A DNA stretch of 61,447 nt from assembly GCA_964549275.1 (NCBI GenBank), contig CAZJUP010000015.1:1-61447 (forward strand). The letters run 5' to 3'. Below the pieces are notes generated by a model. It made no database searches, had not been told where the DNA came from, and saw only the letters and a list, made by a program, of their open reading frames with translations. Source of the DNA: CAZJUP01 sp964549275. GTDB lineage: Bacteria > Fidelibacterota > Marinisomatia > Marinisomatales > TCS55. This document shows, piece after piece, positions 8,328 to 17,422 of the stretch. The stretch's first letter is position 1; every line of letters begins with the position of its first letter. Both the position numbers and the translations under genes were made by a program.

Positions 8328-9992
8328 ATGAAAAAGAAATGGTGGAAAGAAGCAGTAGTCTATCAGATTTACCCAAGAAGCTTTAAAGATACTGACGGAG
8401 ATGGAATTGGTGATATTCCCGGGATTATAAAAAAGCTGGATTATATTAAAAATCTTGGTGTTGATGTTATCTGGCTCTGCCCGGTATACAAATCCCCCAA
8501 TAAGGACTATGGTTATGATGTGAGCGATTATTATGATATTATGACCGAATTTGGCAGTATGGATGATTTTGATTGGATGTTGGAAGAAATAAAAAAGCGC
8601 GAATTAAAACTTATATTGGATATGGTGCTAAATCATACATCTGATAAACATACTTGGTTTGATGAATCCCGAAAGTCAAATAATAGTTCTAATCGGAATT
8701 ATTATATATGGCGCAGGGGGGAGAACGGAAAGCCACCAAACAACTGGCAGAGTTATTTTGGAGGAGATGCGTGGACGTATAATCCTGAAACGGATGATTA
8801 TTATCTGCACTTGTTTACAAAAAATCAACCGGATTTGAATTGGGAAAATAAACATGTGCGCAGGGAGATTGAGAAAATAATTCGTTTTTGGCTTGACAAA
8901 GGTGTTGATGGGTTTCGCATGGATGTAATTTCACTGATTTCCAAGAGAAGTTTTGATGACACCCCTTATAAAGAATTCAACAAGACATTAAACAATGTTT
9001 ATGCCAATGGTCCCCGTGTCCACGAGTTTTTGAAGGAAATAAATGAAAATGTTTTATCACATTATAATATTATGACAGTAGGCGAAGGGCCTGGAATTAA
9101 TTTGGAAAACGCTATCAAATACGTTGATAAAGATAGAAAAGAACTCAATATGGTTTTCCATTTTGATATCATGAATTTGGACCAAGGACCTGGTGGAAAA
9201 TTTGATTACAGAGAAAAGGATTTTATTCAATTCAAAAAGCTGTTCAGACTCTGGGACGAAAAACTCAAAGATATAGGTTGGAACAGCCTTTTTTTAGGCA
9301 ATCACGATCTCCCGAGATTAGTGTCCCGCTTTGGAAACGACGGGGAGTATTGGGAAAAATCTGCAAAGGCATTAGCAATGCTGCTCATGACAATGCGCGG
9401 GACGCCTTATTTATATCAAGGAGATGAAATTGGTATGACCAATGTTGCCTTTCCTTCCATATCGGACTACCGTGATGTCGAAACACTAAATGCTTATCAT
9501 GAAATGGTAAAGAAAAGTAGTAACGCTAATATTAAAGTAATACAGGTTCAAAGTCGGGATAATGCCCGAACTCCAATGCAATGGACGAGTGAAATAAATG
9601 CCGGATTCAGTTTTGGACAACCCTGGATACAATTAAATCCAAACTATCATGAAGTAAATGTAGCCAATCAGGATTCAAACCCGAATTCAATTTTAAATTT
9701 TTACCGAAGAATTATTTCATATCGAAAACGAAACCATACATTAATTTATGGAGATTTTGCAACGATTCAGGAAAAGCACCCCCAAGTCTTTGCCTACTGG
9801 AGATGGGATGAGAAACAACACTATTTAGTTATCATTAATTTTGGTAATGAAGAAGTATTATTTGAAGTAGATAATAAATTTGATGCAACGAAGGCCTCTT
9901 TGGTGATTAGCAACTATAATACATTAACAGTTTTTGAAAGACAGTTAGTTAAACTGAGCCCCTGGCAAGCTAATTTGTACCTATTAACATAA
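8328..9992 (+). CDS. malL: GH13 oligo-1,6-glucosidase / alpha-glucosidase
   Basis: A 554-residue cytoplasmic alpha-glucosidase close to Bacillus oligo-1,6-glucosidase in length and motif spacing. The N-terminal Ca2+ loop DTDGDGIGD is at residues 21-29. Region I is DMVLNHTS, region V is QPDLNWEN, and region II is GFRMDVIS with nucleophile D199. Region III is VGEGPG with acid/base E253, and region IV is GNHDLPR with D327. The Val directly after the nucleophile is the residue associated with alpha-1,6 preference (isomaltase type) as opposed to Ala/Thr in maltases. Isomaltose, panose or dextrin-type ends are therefore likely substrates. Trehalose-6-phosphate hydrolase is a less likely alternative, and no PTS gene is nearby. 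It has an AAGG site before the ATG and is probably cotranscribed with the symporter. Confidence 0.9.
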   Translation: MKKKWWKEAVVYQIYPRSFKDTDGDGIGDIPGIIKKLDYIKNLGVDVIWLCPVYKSPNKDYGYDVSDYYDIMTEFGSMDDFDWMLEEIKKRELKLILDMVLNHTSDKHTWFDESRKSNNSSNRNYYIWRRGENGKPPNNWQSYFGGDAWTYNPETDDYYLHLFTKNQPDLNWENKHVRREIEKIIRFWLDKGVDGFRMDVISLISKRSFDDTPYKEFNKTLNNVYANGPRVHEFLKEINENVLSHYNIMTVGEGPGINLENAIKYVDKDRKELNMVFHFDIMNLDQGPGGKFDYREKDFIQFKKLFRLWDEKLKDIGWNSLFLGNHDLPRLVSRFGNDGEYWEKSAKALAMLLMTMRGTPYLYQGDEIGMTNVAFPSISDYRDVETLNAYHEMVKKSSNANIKVIQVQSRDNARTPMQWTSEINAGFSFGQPWIQLNPNYHEVNVANQDSNPNSILNFYRRIISYRKRNHTLIYGDFATIQEKHPQVFAYWRWDEKQHYLVIINFGNEEVLFEVDNKFDATKASLVISNYNTLTVFERQLVKLSPWQANLYLLT

Positions 9993-10593
9993 AATATTGT
10001 TATCCCAAAAACTCTATCCGACATACAAATACCAACCTGTTTATTTTGTTACCATTCATTAAGGCAACCAGAACTTTTACCAAAAAGGCAAAAATAGAAA
10101 TTTATAAATGACTGTAACTCAAATTATTAAAAGTATTTTGAAGAATTGCAAAGTTCTCTTAATCGCCTGAAAAAGAGGGTTATGGTTTCCGTAATGTTCG
10201 CCTACACAACAGACAGAAAAACGAACTTTTATGCTGTTTATCGGAAATAGAACGGTTCCCTGCCCGCCACCTTTAATATATTTCAAATGGGGCAGGCGGG
10301 GACTCCGTCAAGCTCAGGCTTGTGTTACGGGAATCCGGAAAATAAAAAACCCCTGAAAAATCAAGGGTTATAGAGAAGGAAATAATTTTTAGTCTCTATT
10401 AAATCATCATTCAAACTGTTCTTTATACAAATCCTCCTGCCTCTCAAAATCAATCTCTCTTCCCATTTTAATTTGCATTTTCTGTTGAAATTTTGCTTGA
10501 TTTCCCCAGCTGCCTGAGAAGGGTTAATAATTATTCTTACATCCCATAGTGAATTTTGAGGTAAATTATACGCAAAACTTTTTCTATTAAAAA
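9993..10593. other. 601-base intergenic region with a GC-rich dyad and a REP-like segment
   Basis: I see no convincing gene here. The left 180 bases are AT-rich without structure. Positions about 10250-10340 are unusually GC-rich for this genome and hold a partial dyad, CCTGCCCGCC near 10260 against GGGGCAGGCGGGG near 10289. Next comes CGTCAAGCTCAGGCTTG, which resembles the TTCGACAAGCTCAGG-type short repeats scattered between genes in many bacterial genomes. A minus-strand hairpin follows. A 92-codon minus-strand frame (10361-10639) lacks any family resemblance, and I do not call it a gene. Confidence 0.5.
10341..10369 (-). terminator. hairpin with T run reading on the minus strand
   Basis: AACCC-C-TGA (10348-10356), loop AAAA, TCA-A-GGGTT (10361-10369): an eight-pair stem with one mismatch. 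Read on the minus strand it is followed by TTTTTTATT, so it is terminator-like in that direction. No recognisable minus-strand gene ends here. It may be part of the repeat-like element or protect the upstream glucosidase unit from antisense transcription. Confidence 0.5.
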
Positions 10594-11016
10594 TTGATTC
10601 AATCAAAACCTGAAAATAAAAAATTAATTGTCGGTGCATTCATTGTTGCCACGTTGTGCACTCAATTATTTTCAATTGTTCATTTCCATCATGATCATGA
10701 TGGAGAAGATAATCTGACTTTTATAGTAAGTGCACATCCGCTAAACACGGAAAATAATAGTCACAATCATCATGATAATGATGACCATCACCACACAAGA
10801 GATGGTCATATTATAGGTGAATGGCATTTTATCAAATCAGTTTCGAATTCTCCGAATAAAATTTTATCTAATGATGGATTATTTGCTTATAAAATATTCA
10901 ATGAATCAATTCACCTCTCTACATTTTTTGTAATAGATTCAAATCATCATCCTCCTCCTTCAGAGTTTTTATATTCACAAGACTCATCCCGCGGTCCCCC
11001 TGCATCCCTTTCCTGA
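10594..11016 (+). CDS. histidine-rich exported protein, probable metal-binding partner of the efflux operon
   Basis: A 140-residue protein with an N-terminal membrane or signal segment (residues about 12-30, LIVGAFIVATLCTQLFSIVH). His/Asp-rich runs follow at once (HFHHDHDGED, then SHNHHDNDDHHHTRDGH near residues 55-72), with a further HH near 122. Such sequences bind Zn, Cu, Ni or Co. It lies directly upstream of an outer-membrane factor, adaptor and RND pump, in the position held by small CzcI/CzcE-type proteins in czc/cus loci, so a periplasmic metal-capture or sensing role is likely. The only start after the in-frame TAA at 10588-10590 is a TTG without a clear ribosome binding site, so the N-terminus is uncertain. 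Confidence 0.65.
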   Translation: MIQSKPENKKLIVGAFIVATLCTQLFSIVHFHHDHDGEDNLTFIVSAHPLNTENNSHNHHDNDDHHHTRDGHIIGEWHFIKSVSNSPNKILSNDGLFAYKIFNESIHLSTFFVIDSNHHPPPSEFLYSQDSSRGPPASLS

Positions 11017-11082
11017 TTTTTCAGGAAACCACCGTTTCAATTAATTAAAAAACACACTTAATTCTCCATAAGGAGGAAAATC

Positions 11083-12306
11083 ATGACTATGATGAAATGG
11101 TCCATCATCTGTGGTTTGTGGACGACTTCACTCGTTGTTGCTCAGGATAAATCAATCAACCTTTCATTTGATGAAATTGTTGAATATTCTGAAAAAAACA
11201 GCCTAACCATAAAGAATTTCAAGGAAGAGTTGGCGTTAACGAACGCTGAAAAAAATATTGATTTACAGTGGTCCAATCCCACATTCAATGTGTCCAACGA
11301 AACTGTAAATAATGAATCTGAAAATAGTTTTACATTAAATAAGGAATTTGAATTCCCCTGGATTCGAAAAAAACGTCAGAATATTTGGACGTATTTCCTG
11401 GCTGCTTCAGAAAATAAGATGGACGCGCAAATCTTAGATTTTGAATCCACGATTAAAAAAGGATATTGTGAAATCAAGTTATTGGAAGAGCAAAGAGGTC
11501 ATCTTGCCACATTAAGGCAAACGATCGAAAATTTGGCCAATTCGGCTCAAAATCAGTTTCAGGAAGGTGCCATATCCGGAATTGAGATAAATCTGATTCA
11601 AATTGTTCTTGAACAAATCAAAATCACCCATCAAACCGTAGAGAGGAATCTGAAATCCACAAAATATAATTGGAAAATAATGATGGGTATAGACGAGCAA
11701 TTTGAAGTGACCTTATCTACGCCTATTCAGTATCGGTCGGTTGAAATTTCATCGGAAGAAGAGTACCTATCCAATTTACAAAAATCCAAACGGTATAATT
11801 ATCGATTGCAAAAAACGAAGGCACTTCAAGAAAAAATAAAATTAGAACAAACCAGAATCGTCCCCCATTTTGGATTATTTGGCGGCATAAAAACATTGGA
11901 TGGCAGTCAAGGTTTGACGGCAGGCGTTTCAATACCCATTCCATTTTTAAACCGCAATAAGGCAAACGTAATTAAACAGACGTCTTTACACCGCATCGCT
12001 GTGAATGAATTGGATCAATTTGAACGGCAGTATAAAATTGAAATTAGACTGATGTTAAATACCATCCGGGAATTGGATGGTTTTCTTAAGGAATTGTTAG
12101 GAGATGTTAGTAATGCACCAAACATCATGACCAGTATTCTTTCTGCTTATGAAGAAGGATGGTTATCCTTAACAGAATTGCTCAATGCAATACAAATCCA
12201 TAATGATGGGATTCAACAATATTATGACCAATTAAAATTGTATTACAAAACTATTTTTGAATTAGAAGCAATCACAGGCGAAATGATTGTGATCTTTTTA
12301 CCCTAA
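11083..12306 (+). CDS. TolC-like outer-membrane efflux protein (CzcC/CusC type)
   Basis: A 407-residue outer-membrane factor. It has a strong site (AAGGAGG, six bases before the ATG), a signal peptide of about 20 residues ending near VVAQD, and two long helical hairpin repeats with heptads (SLTIKNFKEELALTNAEK and AYEEGWLSLTELLNAIQI). The latter is the second-repeat signature Y..G......L...Q of metal-efflux OMFs. It forms the trimeric exit duct for the adaptor and RND pump encoded next, and ends 11 bases before the adaptor gene, so the three are surely cotranscribed. Confidence 0.85.
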   Translation: MTMMKWSIICGLWTTSLVVAQDKSINLSFDEIVEYSEKNSLTIKNFKEELALTNAEKNIDLQWSNPTFNVSNETVNNESENSFTLNKEFEFPWIRKKRQNIWTYFLAASENKMDAQILDFESTIKKGYCEIKLLEEQRGHLATLRQTIENLANSAQNQFQEGAISGIEINLIQIVLEQIKITHQTVERNLKSTKYNWKIMMGIDEQFEVTLSTPIQYRSVEISSEEEYLSNLQKSKRYNYRLQKTKALQEKIKLEQTRIVPHFGLFGGIKTLDGSQGLTAGVSIPIPFLNRNKANVIKQTSLHRIAVNELDQFERQYKIEIRLMLNTIRELDGFLKELLGDVSNAPNIMTSILSAYEEGWLSLTELLNAIQIHNDGIQQYYDQLKLYYKTIFELEAITGEMIVIFLP

Positions 12307-12317
12307 GGAGACGAAAA

Positions 12318-13811
12318 ATGAAAAAATTATTAAAATTAACAGGAATTATTTTAGCATTGTTTATTTATGGGTGCTCAACTCATGATCATAACCATGAAAC
12401 ACATAATTCTGAAGAAGAAATACCATCCATAGCCATAACCCAATGGACAGAAAAAATGGAAATATTTATGGAATACCCTGTGATGGTGAAAAACATCGAT
12501 GGAAAATTTATAATTCATTTCACATTTATGGATGATTTTCAACCGGTTAGAGATGGGAGTATCACATTAAAGTTTGCCCATTCCAATGGGAAAATATTTG
12601 AATTTCAAAAAGACAAATTATTAAGGGAAGGGATTTTCACACCAGTGCTCAATCTTCCTTTGACCGGTGATTATAAATTTACTATTTCTTATCAAAATTC
12701 AAGATTGGATGATTCCTTTTTTATCTCTGATTTTGTTGTTTATGAATCTCTCAACCAAATACCGAAGATAGAAGAAGATGAAAGTGGTGAAATTTCTTTT
12801 TTAAAAGAACAACAATGGAAAATCGATTTTGAAACGAAACCTGCGGTTCCCAAAACTATTCGAAATTCAATCAAAACAATTGGAGATGTTTTACCAAAAC
12901 ATACTCAATATGCAGAAATCATTTCTCCTGTTGATGGGATTTTGCGTATTGAATACAATCAAAAAATGGCAATACCGGGTAGTAAAGTGGGTATGAATGA
13001 AAGCGTCGCTTATCTCTCCCCGGCATTGGGAGCAAATAATAGTTGGATAGACCGCAAACTGTCTTTTGAATTTGCGGAGAAGGAATATGAACGTGCGAAG
13101 CGATTAAAAGAAAATAATGCTATTTCAAATCGGGAATTTGAAGAATTAAAACACGCCTATCTCATTCAAAAAGCGGGGATTGAAAAGAATACACAGTCCG
13201 ATGAATCTAATCTGTTTCAAGTAAACTCGCCGATTAAGGGTGTGGTAACTGAGGTGTCCGTGAAACAAGGACAAAAAGTGTTATCAGGTGAAAAGTTAAT
13301 GACGGTTATTAATCCATCTGTTGTTTGGTTAAAGACGAATGTGTTTGAAAAGGATTATTATAAATTAGACAACCCCAATGGAGTATCTATTAACATCCCG
13401 GGTTTTGATAATTCTGTAAATGTAAGTGGGCAAGATTTCAAAGTGTTGAGTAAAGGCATTACTCTTGATACTCAAAGCAGAACAATACCAATACTGATTG
13501 AAATAGCCAACAAAGATGGTTATCTCAAAATTGGGCAAACAGTTCAGGTTACTCTTTATAATTCAACTTCAAAAAATGCAATTGCAGTCCCAGAAGATGC
13601 TGTATATGAAGACGAGACCAATAAAATAGTATTTGTTCATTCAACCGGAGAAGGTTTTGAAAAACGCATTGTAAAAACCGGTAATATGGATAATGGTTGG
13701 GTTGCAGTATTAACTGGACTTGAGCAAGGAGAAAGGGTTGTAACTGAAGGTGGGTACCTTGTTAAACTTGCATCCACATCTGCAGCCGTTGGTCATCCAC
13801 ATGCACATTAA
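12318..13811 (+). CDS. periplasmic adaptor (membrane fusion) lipoprotein of a metal-efflux RND system
   Basis: A 497-residue adaptor, preceded by AAGGAG. The lipobox LFIYGC puts the lipidated Cys near residue 19. A His-rich stretch (THDHNHETHN) follows, and the protein ends in GHPHAH, so both ends could bind metal. A beta-rich N-terminal domain (residues about 40-150) precedes the lipoyl/hairpin part (EIISPVDGILRIEYNQ, a helical hairpin near 250-290, then NSPIKGVVTEVSVKQGQKV). Beta-barrel and membrane-proximal domains end the chain. This layout matches CusB/CzcB adaptors that bridge pump and outer-membrane factor. It lies 22 bases before the RND gene. Confidence 0.88.
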   Translation: MKKLLKLTGIILALFIYGCSTHDHNHETHNSEEEIPSIAITQWTEKMEIFMEYPVMVKNIDGKFIIHFTFMDDFQPVRDGSITLKFAHSNGKIFEFQKDKLLREGIFTPVLNLPLTGDYKFTISYQNSRLDDSFFISDFVVYESLNQIPKIEEDESGEISFLKEQQWKIDFETKPAVPKTIRNSIKTIGDVLPKHTQYAEIISPVDGILRIEYNQKMAIPGSKVGMNESVAYLSPALGANNSWIDRKLSFEFAEKEYERAKRLKENNAISNREFEELKHAYLIQKAGIEKNTQSDESNLFQVNSPIKGVVTEVSVKQGQKVLSGEKLMTVINPSVVWLKTNVFEKDYYKLDNPNGVSINIPGFDNSVNVSGQDFKVLSKGITLDTQSRTIPILIEIANKDGYLKIGQTVQVTLYNSTSKNAIAVPEDAVYEDETNKIVFVHSTGEGFEKRIVKTGNMDNGWVAVLTGLEQGERVVTEGGYLVKLASTSAAVGHPHAH

Positions 13812-13832
13812 ATACAATTAAAGGGATATAAA

Positions 13833-16800
13833 ATGTTAAGCAAATTAATGCAATTCAGTTTAAAAAATAGACTCATTGTTTTGGTAGGTGCGTTAGGATT
13901 ATTTGGAGTTGGAATATATACGTCAGTAAAATTACCAGTAGATGTTTTTCCTGATCTTACTGCTCCAACGGTAACCATTATGACAGAAGCGCACGGCATG
14001 GCTCCGGAAGAAGTAGAAATGCTCGTCACTTTTCCCATAGAGACTGCCGTTAACGGCGCATCAGGGGTTCGGCGTGTACGTTCTAATTCAATCCAGGGAT
14101 TGTCAGTTGTTTGGGTAGAATTTGACTGGGGCACAGATATTTATGTAGCCCGACAAATTATCAATGAAAAATTGCAATCCATCCGAAATACTATTCCGGA
14201 TGATGTTGACCAACCGGTGTTGGCGCCCATTACATCCATTATGGGAGAAATAATGCTTGTTGGGCTTACGGCTGATTCCACATCTGCAATGGATTTGCGC
14301 ACATTGGCTGATTTCACTTTAAAACAACGATTGCAATCGGTCCCAGGCACGGCACAAGTATTGGTTTATGGTGGTGAAACAAAACAATACCAAATTCAAA
14401 CCAACCCTTATTTATTGGCAAAATATGATATAAGTATGGAAGAAATTTTGGATGCGGTCAAGGAATCCAACATTAATGCCACCGGGGGTATTTATACAGA
14501 ATCGGGACAGGAATTTTTAATCCGCGGAATCGGGAGAGTCCGCTCATTAAATGAATTGGCAAATACAGTCGTTTCTACAAATAAAGGTGTATCCGTTTTG
14601 ATAAAGGATGTGGCAGAAGTTTCAATTACACCGGCAACACGGTTGGGTACAGCTTCATTTAATTCGAAGAATGGCGTTATGCTGGTTATTAGTAAACAAC
14701 CAGATGCAAATACACTCCAACTCACTCATAATATTGAATCTGTTTTAGATGAATTACGTCCATCTCTGCCGAATGATGTTACCCTCCATATAGATATTTT
14801 TAAACAAGCTGATTTTATAGAAATAGCAATTAAGAATGTAACCGATGCTCTACTGGAAGGAGCAATTCTGGTGGTGATTATATTATGGATATTCTTAATG
14901 AATATCCGCACAACATTTATTTCTGTAATGGCAATTCCGTTATCATTGGTTGTTTCTGTCATTGTAATGAAAATATTTGACCTTACCATCAATACAATGA
15001 CATTGGGTGGTATGGCTATTGCCATTGGTGTTCTGGTAGATGATGCCATTATTTATGTTGAAAATGTTTATCGTCGTATAAGGAAAAATGCTGCTCTACC
15101 CGAAGATAAAAGACGACCCTATTTTGATGTGGTAAAGGATGCTTCCGATGAAATCAGGTCTCCAATCGTCATGGCAACTTTTATTGTGATTGTTGTATTT
15201 ATTCCATTTTTCTTTTTAAGTGGCGTCGAAGGGAGAATGCTGATTCCACTGGGATTGGCATATGTTGTTTCTATTTTTGCCTCTCTCATTGTGGCGATCA
15301 CCGTTACCCCGGTACTTTGTTTTTATCTCATGAAACATATAACAAAAAAACAGGAAAAGGATTCTTGGTTAGTCCATCATCTTAAAAAAAGGTATTTACC
15401 CATACTTCAATTTTGTTTGAACCGGAAAAACAGAATTATTTCAATTGCAGGTGTATTGGTTGTCATTTCAATCAGTGTACTCCCGTTTATGGGGCGTTCA
15501 TTTTTACCGGAATTTAATGAAGGAACATTGAACATCAGTGTTGCCACTGCGCCTGGGACATCCCTGGCAGAATCAAATAAAATCGGTAAAATGGTAGAAG
15601 ATATTTTACACTCACATCCGTCCGTACTCACCACGGCAAGACGCATGGGCAGAACCGAAATGGATGAACATTCCATGGGATCTCATGCCCACGAATTAGA
15701 AGTACGGATTGATCTGTCCCATCATGATAAAGAAGAATTATTGGATAAGTTAAGAAATAGCCTAACATTGGTGCCGGGGACGTTTATCACAATTGGGCAA
15801 CCTATCAGCCATCGCATTGACCATATGCTTTCAGGTACTCGCGCTAATATTGCAGTAAAAATATTTGGAACCGATCTCTATGATTTGCGGCAATTTGCTG
15901 AACAAGTAAAAACCCAAATGGAAGCGGTGGATGGCATTGTGGATTTATCCGTGGAGCAGCAAACGGATATTCCCCAGGTTCGAATTCGAGCCAATCGCGA
16001 AAAAATGGCATTATATGGTTTGAGAGTTGCAGATTTGGATAAAATGATTGATATGGCTTTTTTAGGTATCAAAACGTCACAAATTTTTGAATCAAACAGT
16101 CGTCATGAATTGGTTGTTCGGTATGCCCCTGAATTTCGGAAAGATTTAAATGCAATTCGTGAAAGCCTGATTGATACACCCAATGGCGGCAAGGTGCCGT
16201 TGGAAATGGTTGCAGATATTTCGGTGGATAAGGGGCCTAATTATATCAGCAGGGAGAATGTTCAGAGGAAGATTGTGGTGCAGGCGAATGTTTCGGGAAG
16301 AGATTTATTGGGCGTTGTGGACGAAATTAAGTCTAATATTTCTAATAATGTGAATTTCCCCAGGGGATATTATGTTGTGTATGGCGGTCAGTTTGAGAGC
16401 GCCCAAGAAGCGTCTCGAACTGTTTCCATTTTGAGCATTTTTTCTATTATTGCCATTCTCATTGTATTGTACATGGAATTTGGAAATTTTCGTCAAGCAA
16501 CCTTGGTAATGGTAAATCTCCCCCTTGCGCTGATTGGTGGAATTGTCAGTATTTATTTTACAGATGGCATTATAACAATTGCATCCTTGGTTGGATTTAT
16601 AACATTGTTTGGTATTGCCGTTCGAAATGGAATATTAATGGTTTCTCATTATAATTATCTATTAGATACTGAAGGAATGTCGTTATTGGATGCGATTATT
16701 CAAGGATCTATGGAACGGTTGAATCCTGTATTGATGACAGCACTCACGACGGGGCTTGCATTATTACCCTTAGCCCTTGCCGGAGAAAAACCGGGCAGTG

Positions 16801-16910
16801 AAATTCAATCACCAATGTCAATTGTGATTTTGGGAGGTTTACTTACCGCGACTTTTCTGAATTTAATCGTGGTTCCTGTTCTATTTGCAAAATTGGGCAG
16901 GAAAAGATGA
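13833..16910 (+). CDS. heavy-metal efflux RND pump (CzcA/CusA family)
   Basis: A 1025-residue inner-membrane antiporter of the HME-RND family. It has the usual start (KNRLIVLVGALGLFGVG, then PVDVFPDLTAPTVTIMTEA), two halves of six helices, and two large periplasmic loops. The fourth membrane helix carries GVLVDDAIIYVEN (residues about 399-411). Acidic residues in this helix are the proton relay, and the pattern is nearer the divalent-cation (Czc-type) than the Cu/Ag (Cus-type) form. The metal cannot be fixed from this. PISHRIDHMLSGTRA near residue 650 is the typical HME porter-domain motif. The stop overlaps the next ATG by four bases. Confidence 0.9.
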   Translation: MLSKLMQFSLKNRLIVLVGALGLFGVGIYTSVKLPVDVFPDLTAPTVTIMTEAHGMAPEEVEMLVTFPIETAVNGASGVRRVRSNSIQGLSVVWVEFDWGTDIYVARQIINEKLQSIRNTIPDDVDQPVLAPITSIMGEIMLVGLTADSTSAMDLRTLADFTLKQRLQSVPGTAQVLVYGGETKQYQIQTNPYLLAKYDISMEEILDAVKESNINATGGIYTESGQEFLIRGIGRVRSLNELANTVVSTNKGVSVLIKDVAEVSITPATRLGTASFNSKNGVMLVISKQPDANTLQLTHNIESVLDELRPSLPNDVTLHIDIFKQADFIEIAIKNVTDALLEGAILVVIILWIFLMNIRTTFISVMAIPLSLVVSVIVMKIFDLTINTMTLGGMAIAIGVLVDDAIIYVENVYRRIRKNAALPEDKRRPYFDVVKDASDEIRSPIVMATFIVIVVFIPFFFLSGVEGRMLIPLGLAYVVSIFASLIVAITVTPVLCFYLMKHITKKQEKDSWLVHHLKKRYLPILQFCLNRKNRIISIAGVLVVISISVLPFMGRSFLPEFNEGTLNISVATAPGTSLAESNKIGKMVEDILHSHPSVLTTARRMGRTEMDEHSMGSHAHELEVRIDLSHHDKEELLDKLRNSLTLVPGTFITIGQPISHRIDHMLSGTRANIAVKIFGTDLYDLRQFAEQVKTQMEAVDGIVDLSVEQQTDIPQVRIRANREKMALYGLRVADLDKMIDMAFLGIKTSQIFESNSRHELVVRYAPEFRKDLNAIRESLIDTPNGGKVPLEMVADISVDKGPNYISRENVQRKIVVQANVSGRDLLGVVDEIKSNISNNVNFPRGYYVVYGGQFESAQEASRTVSILSIFSIIAILIVLYMEFGNFRQATLVMVNLPLALIGGIVSIYFTDGIITIASLVGFITLFGIAVRNGILMVSHYNYLLDTEGMSLLDAIIQGSMERLNPVLMTALTTGLALLPLALAGEKPGSEIQSPMSIVILGGLLTATFLNLIVVPVLFAKLGRKR

Positions 16911-17173
16911 AAGCATTATGGTTAGCATTTGGTGCAATTTTTATTGCTGAACTTGGAGATAAAACGCAATTAGCCGTCTTTGCGATGAAAGCGAAAGGCA
17001 TGTCCGGATTGGGAATTTTCGTTGGAGCGATGATGGCTTTTGCGGTGCTTACAGGTTTAGCAATTTATTTTGGTGATTTTATTCACGCTAAAGTGCCAAC
17101 TGAAATCATCGAAAAAATTGCAGCCATTGGATTTGTGCTTTTGGGTTTACTCATGTGGTTTCAAAAATTGTGA
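16907..17173 (+). CDS. half-size GDT1/TMEM165 (UPF0016) cation transporter
   Basis: An 88-residue membrane protein with three helices and the family motif ELGDKTQ (residues about 15-21), the cation-coordinating E-x-G-D-(K/R)-(T/S). The family moves Mn2+ or Ca2+ out of the cytosol. Most members carry two copies of this motif in about 190 residues, whereas this one has a single copy and would work as a homodimer or with a second small protein. Its ATG overlaps the stop of the RND gene (ATGA), so it is translationally coupled to the metal-efflux operon and probably exports a divalent metal into the periplasm for the pump. Confidence 0.8.
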   Translation: MKALWLAFGAIFIAELGDKTQLAVFAMKAKGMSGLGIFVGAMMAFAVLTGLAIYFGDFIHAKVPTEIIEKIAAIGFVLLGLLMWFQKL

Positions 17174-17299
17174 CCCCAACACAATGGCTATTCGATAAAA
17201 CTAATTTAAGAGGTGTAAACATTTTAAAAAACAATTCCTAACTCCAACAATAGCAGGGAGGTCCAAGGTATGTCCTAAACTCAGAGGTGCTATTTGTTT

Positions 17300-17332
17300 G
17301 GCTTTATGTGAAGCCGAAATGCTGGCAGGCAT
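17300..17332 (+). other. two adjacent small hairpins in the spacer before the phosphatase-like gene
   Basis: The 249-base spacer 17174-17422 contains GGCTT-TATGTG-AAGCC (17300-17315) and, three bases on, ATGC-TGGCAG-GCAT (17319-17332). There is no T run, so these are not obvious terminators. They may belong to a 5' leader or be chance. I recognise no riboswitch class. Confidence 0.25.
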
Positions 17333-17422
17333 GAAATGTATACCGTTGTGGTTCTATTCTTGTATTCAGTAAAGACTTCTTTAATTTCCTTCCCTATTTA
17401 TGAATCAAATTAAGGGCTAAAC

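Noticed and set aside
10361..10639. Minus-strand open frame of 92 codons in the spacer before the metal-efflux operon
   Set aside because: No recognisable domain, it overlaps the start of the His-rich gene, and its stop falls inside a hairpin. Listed only as part of the intergenic description.
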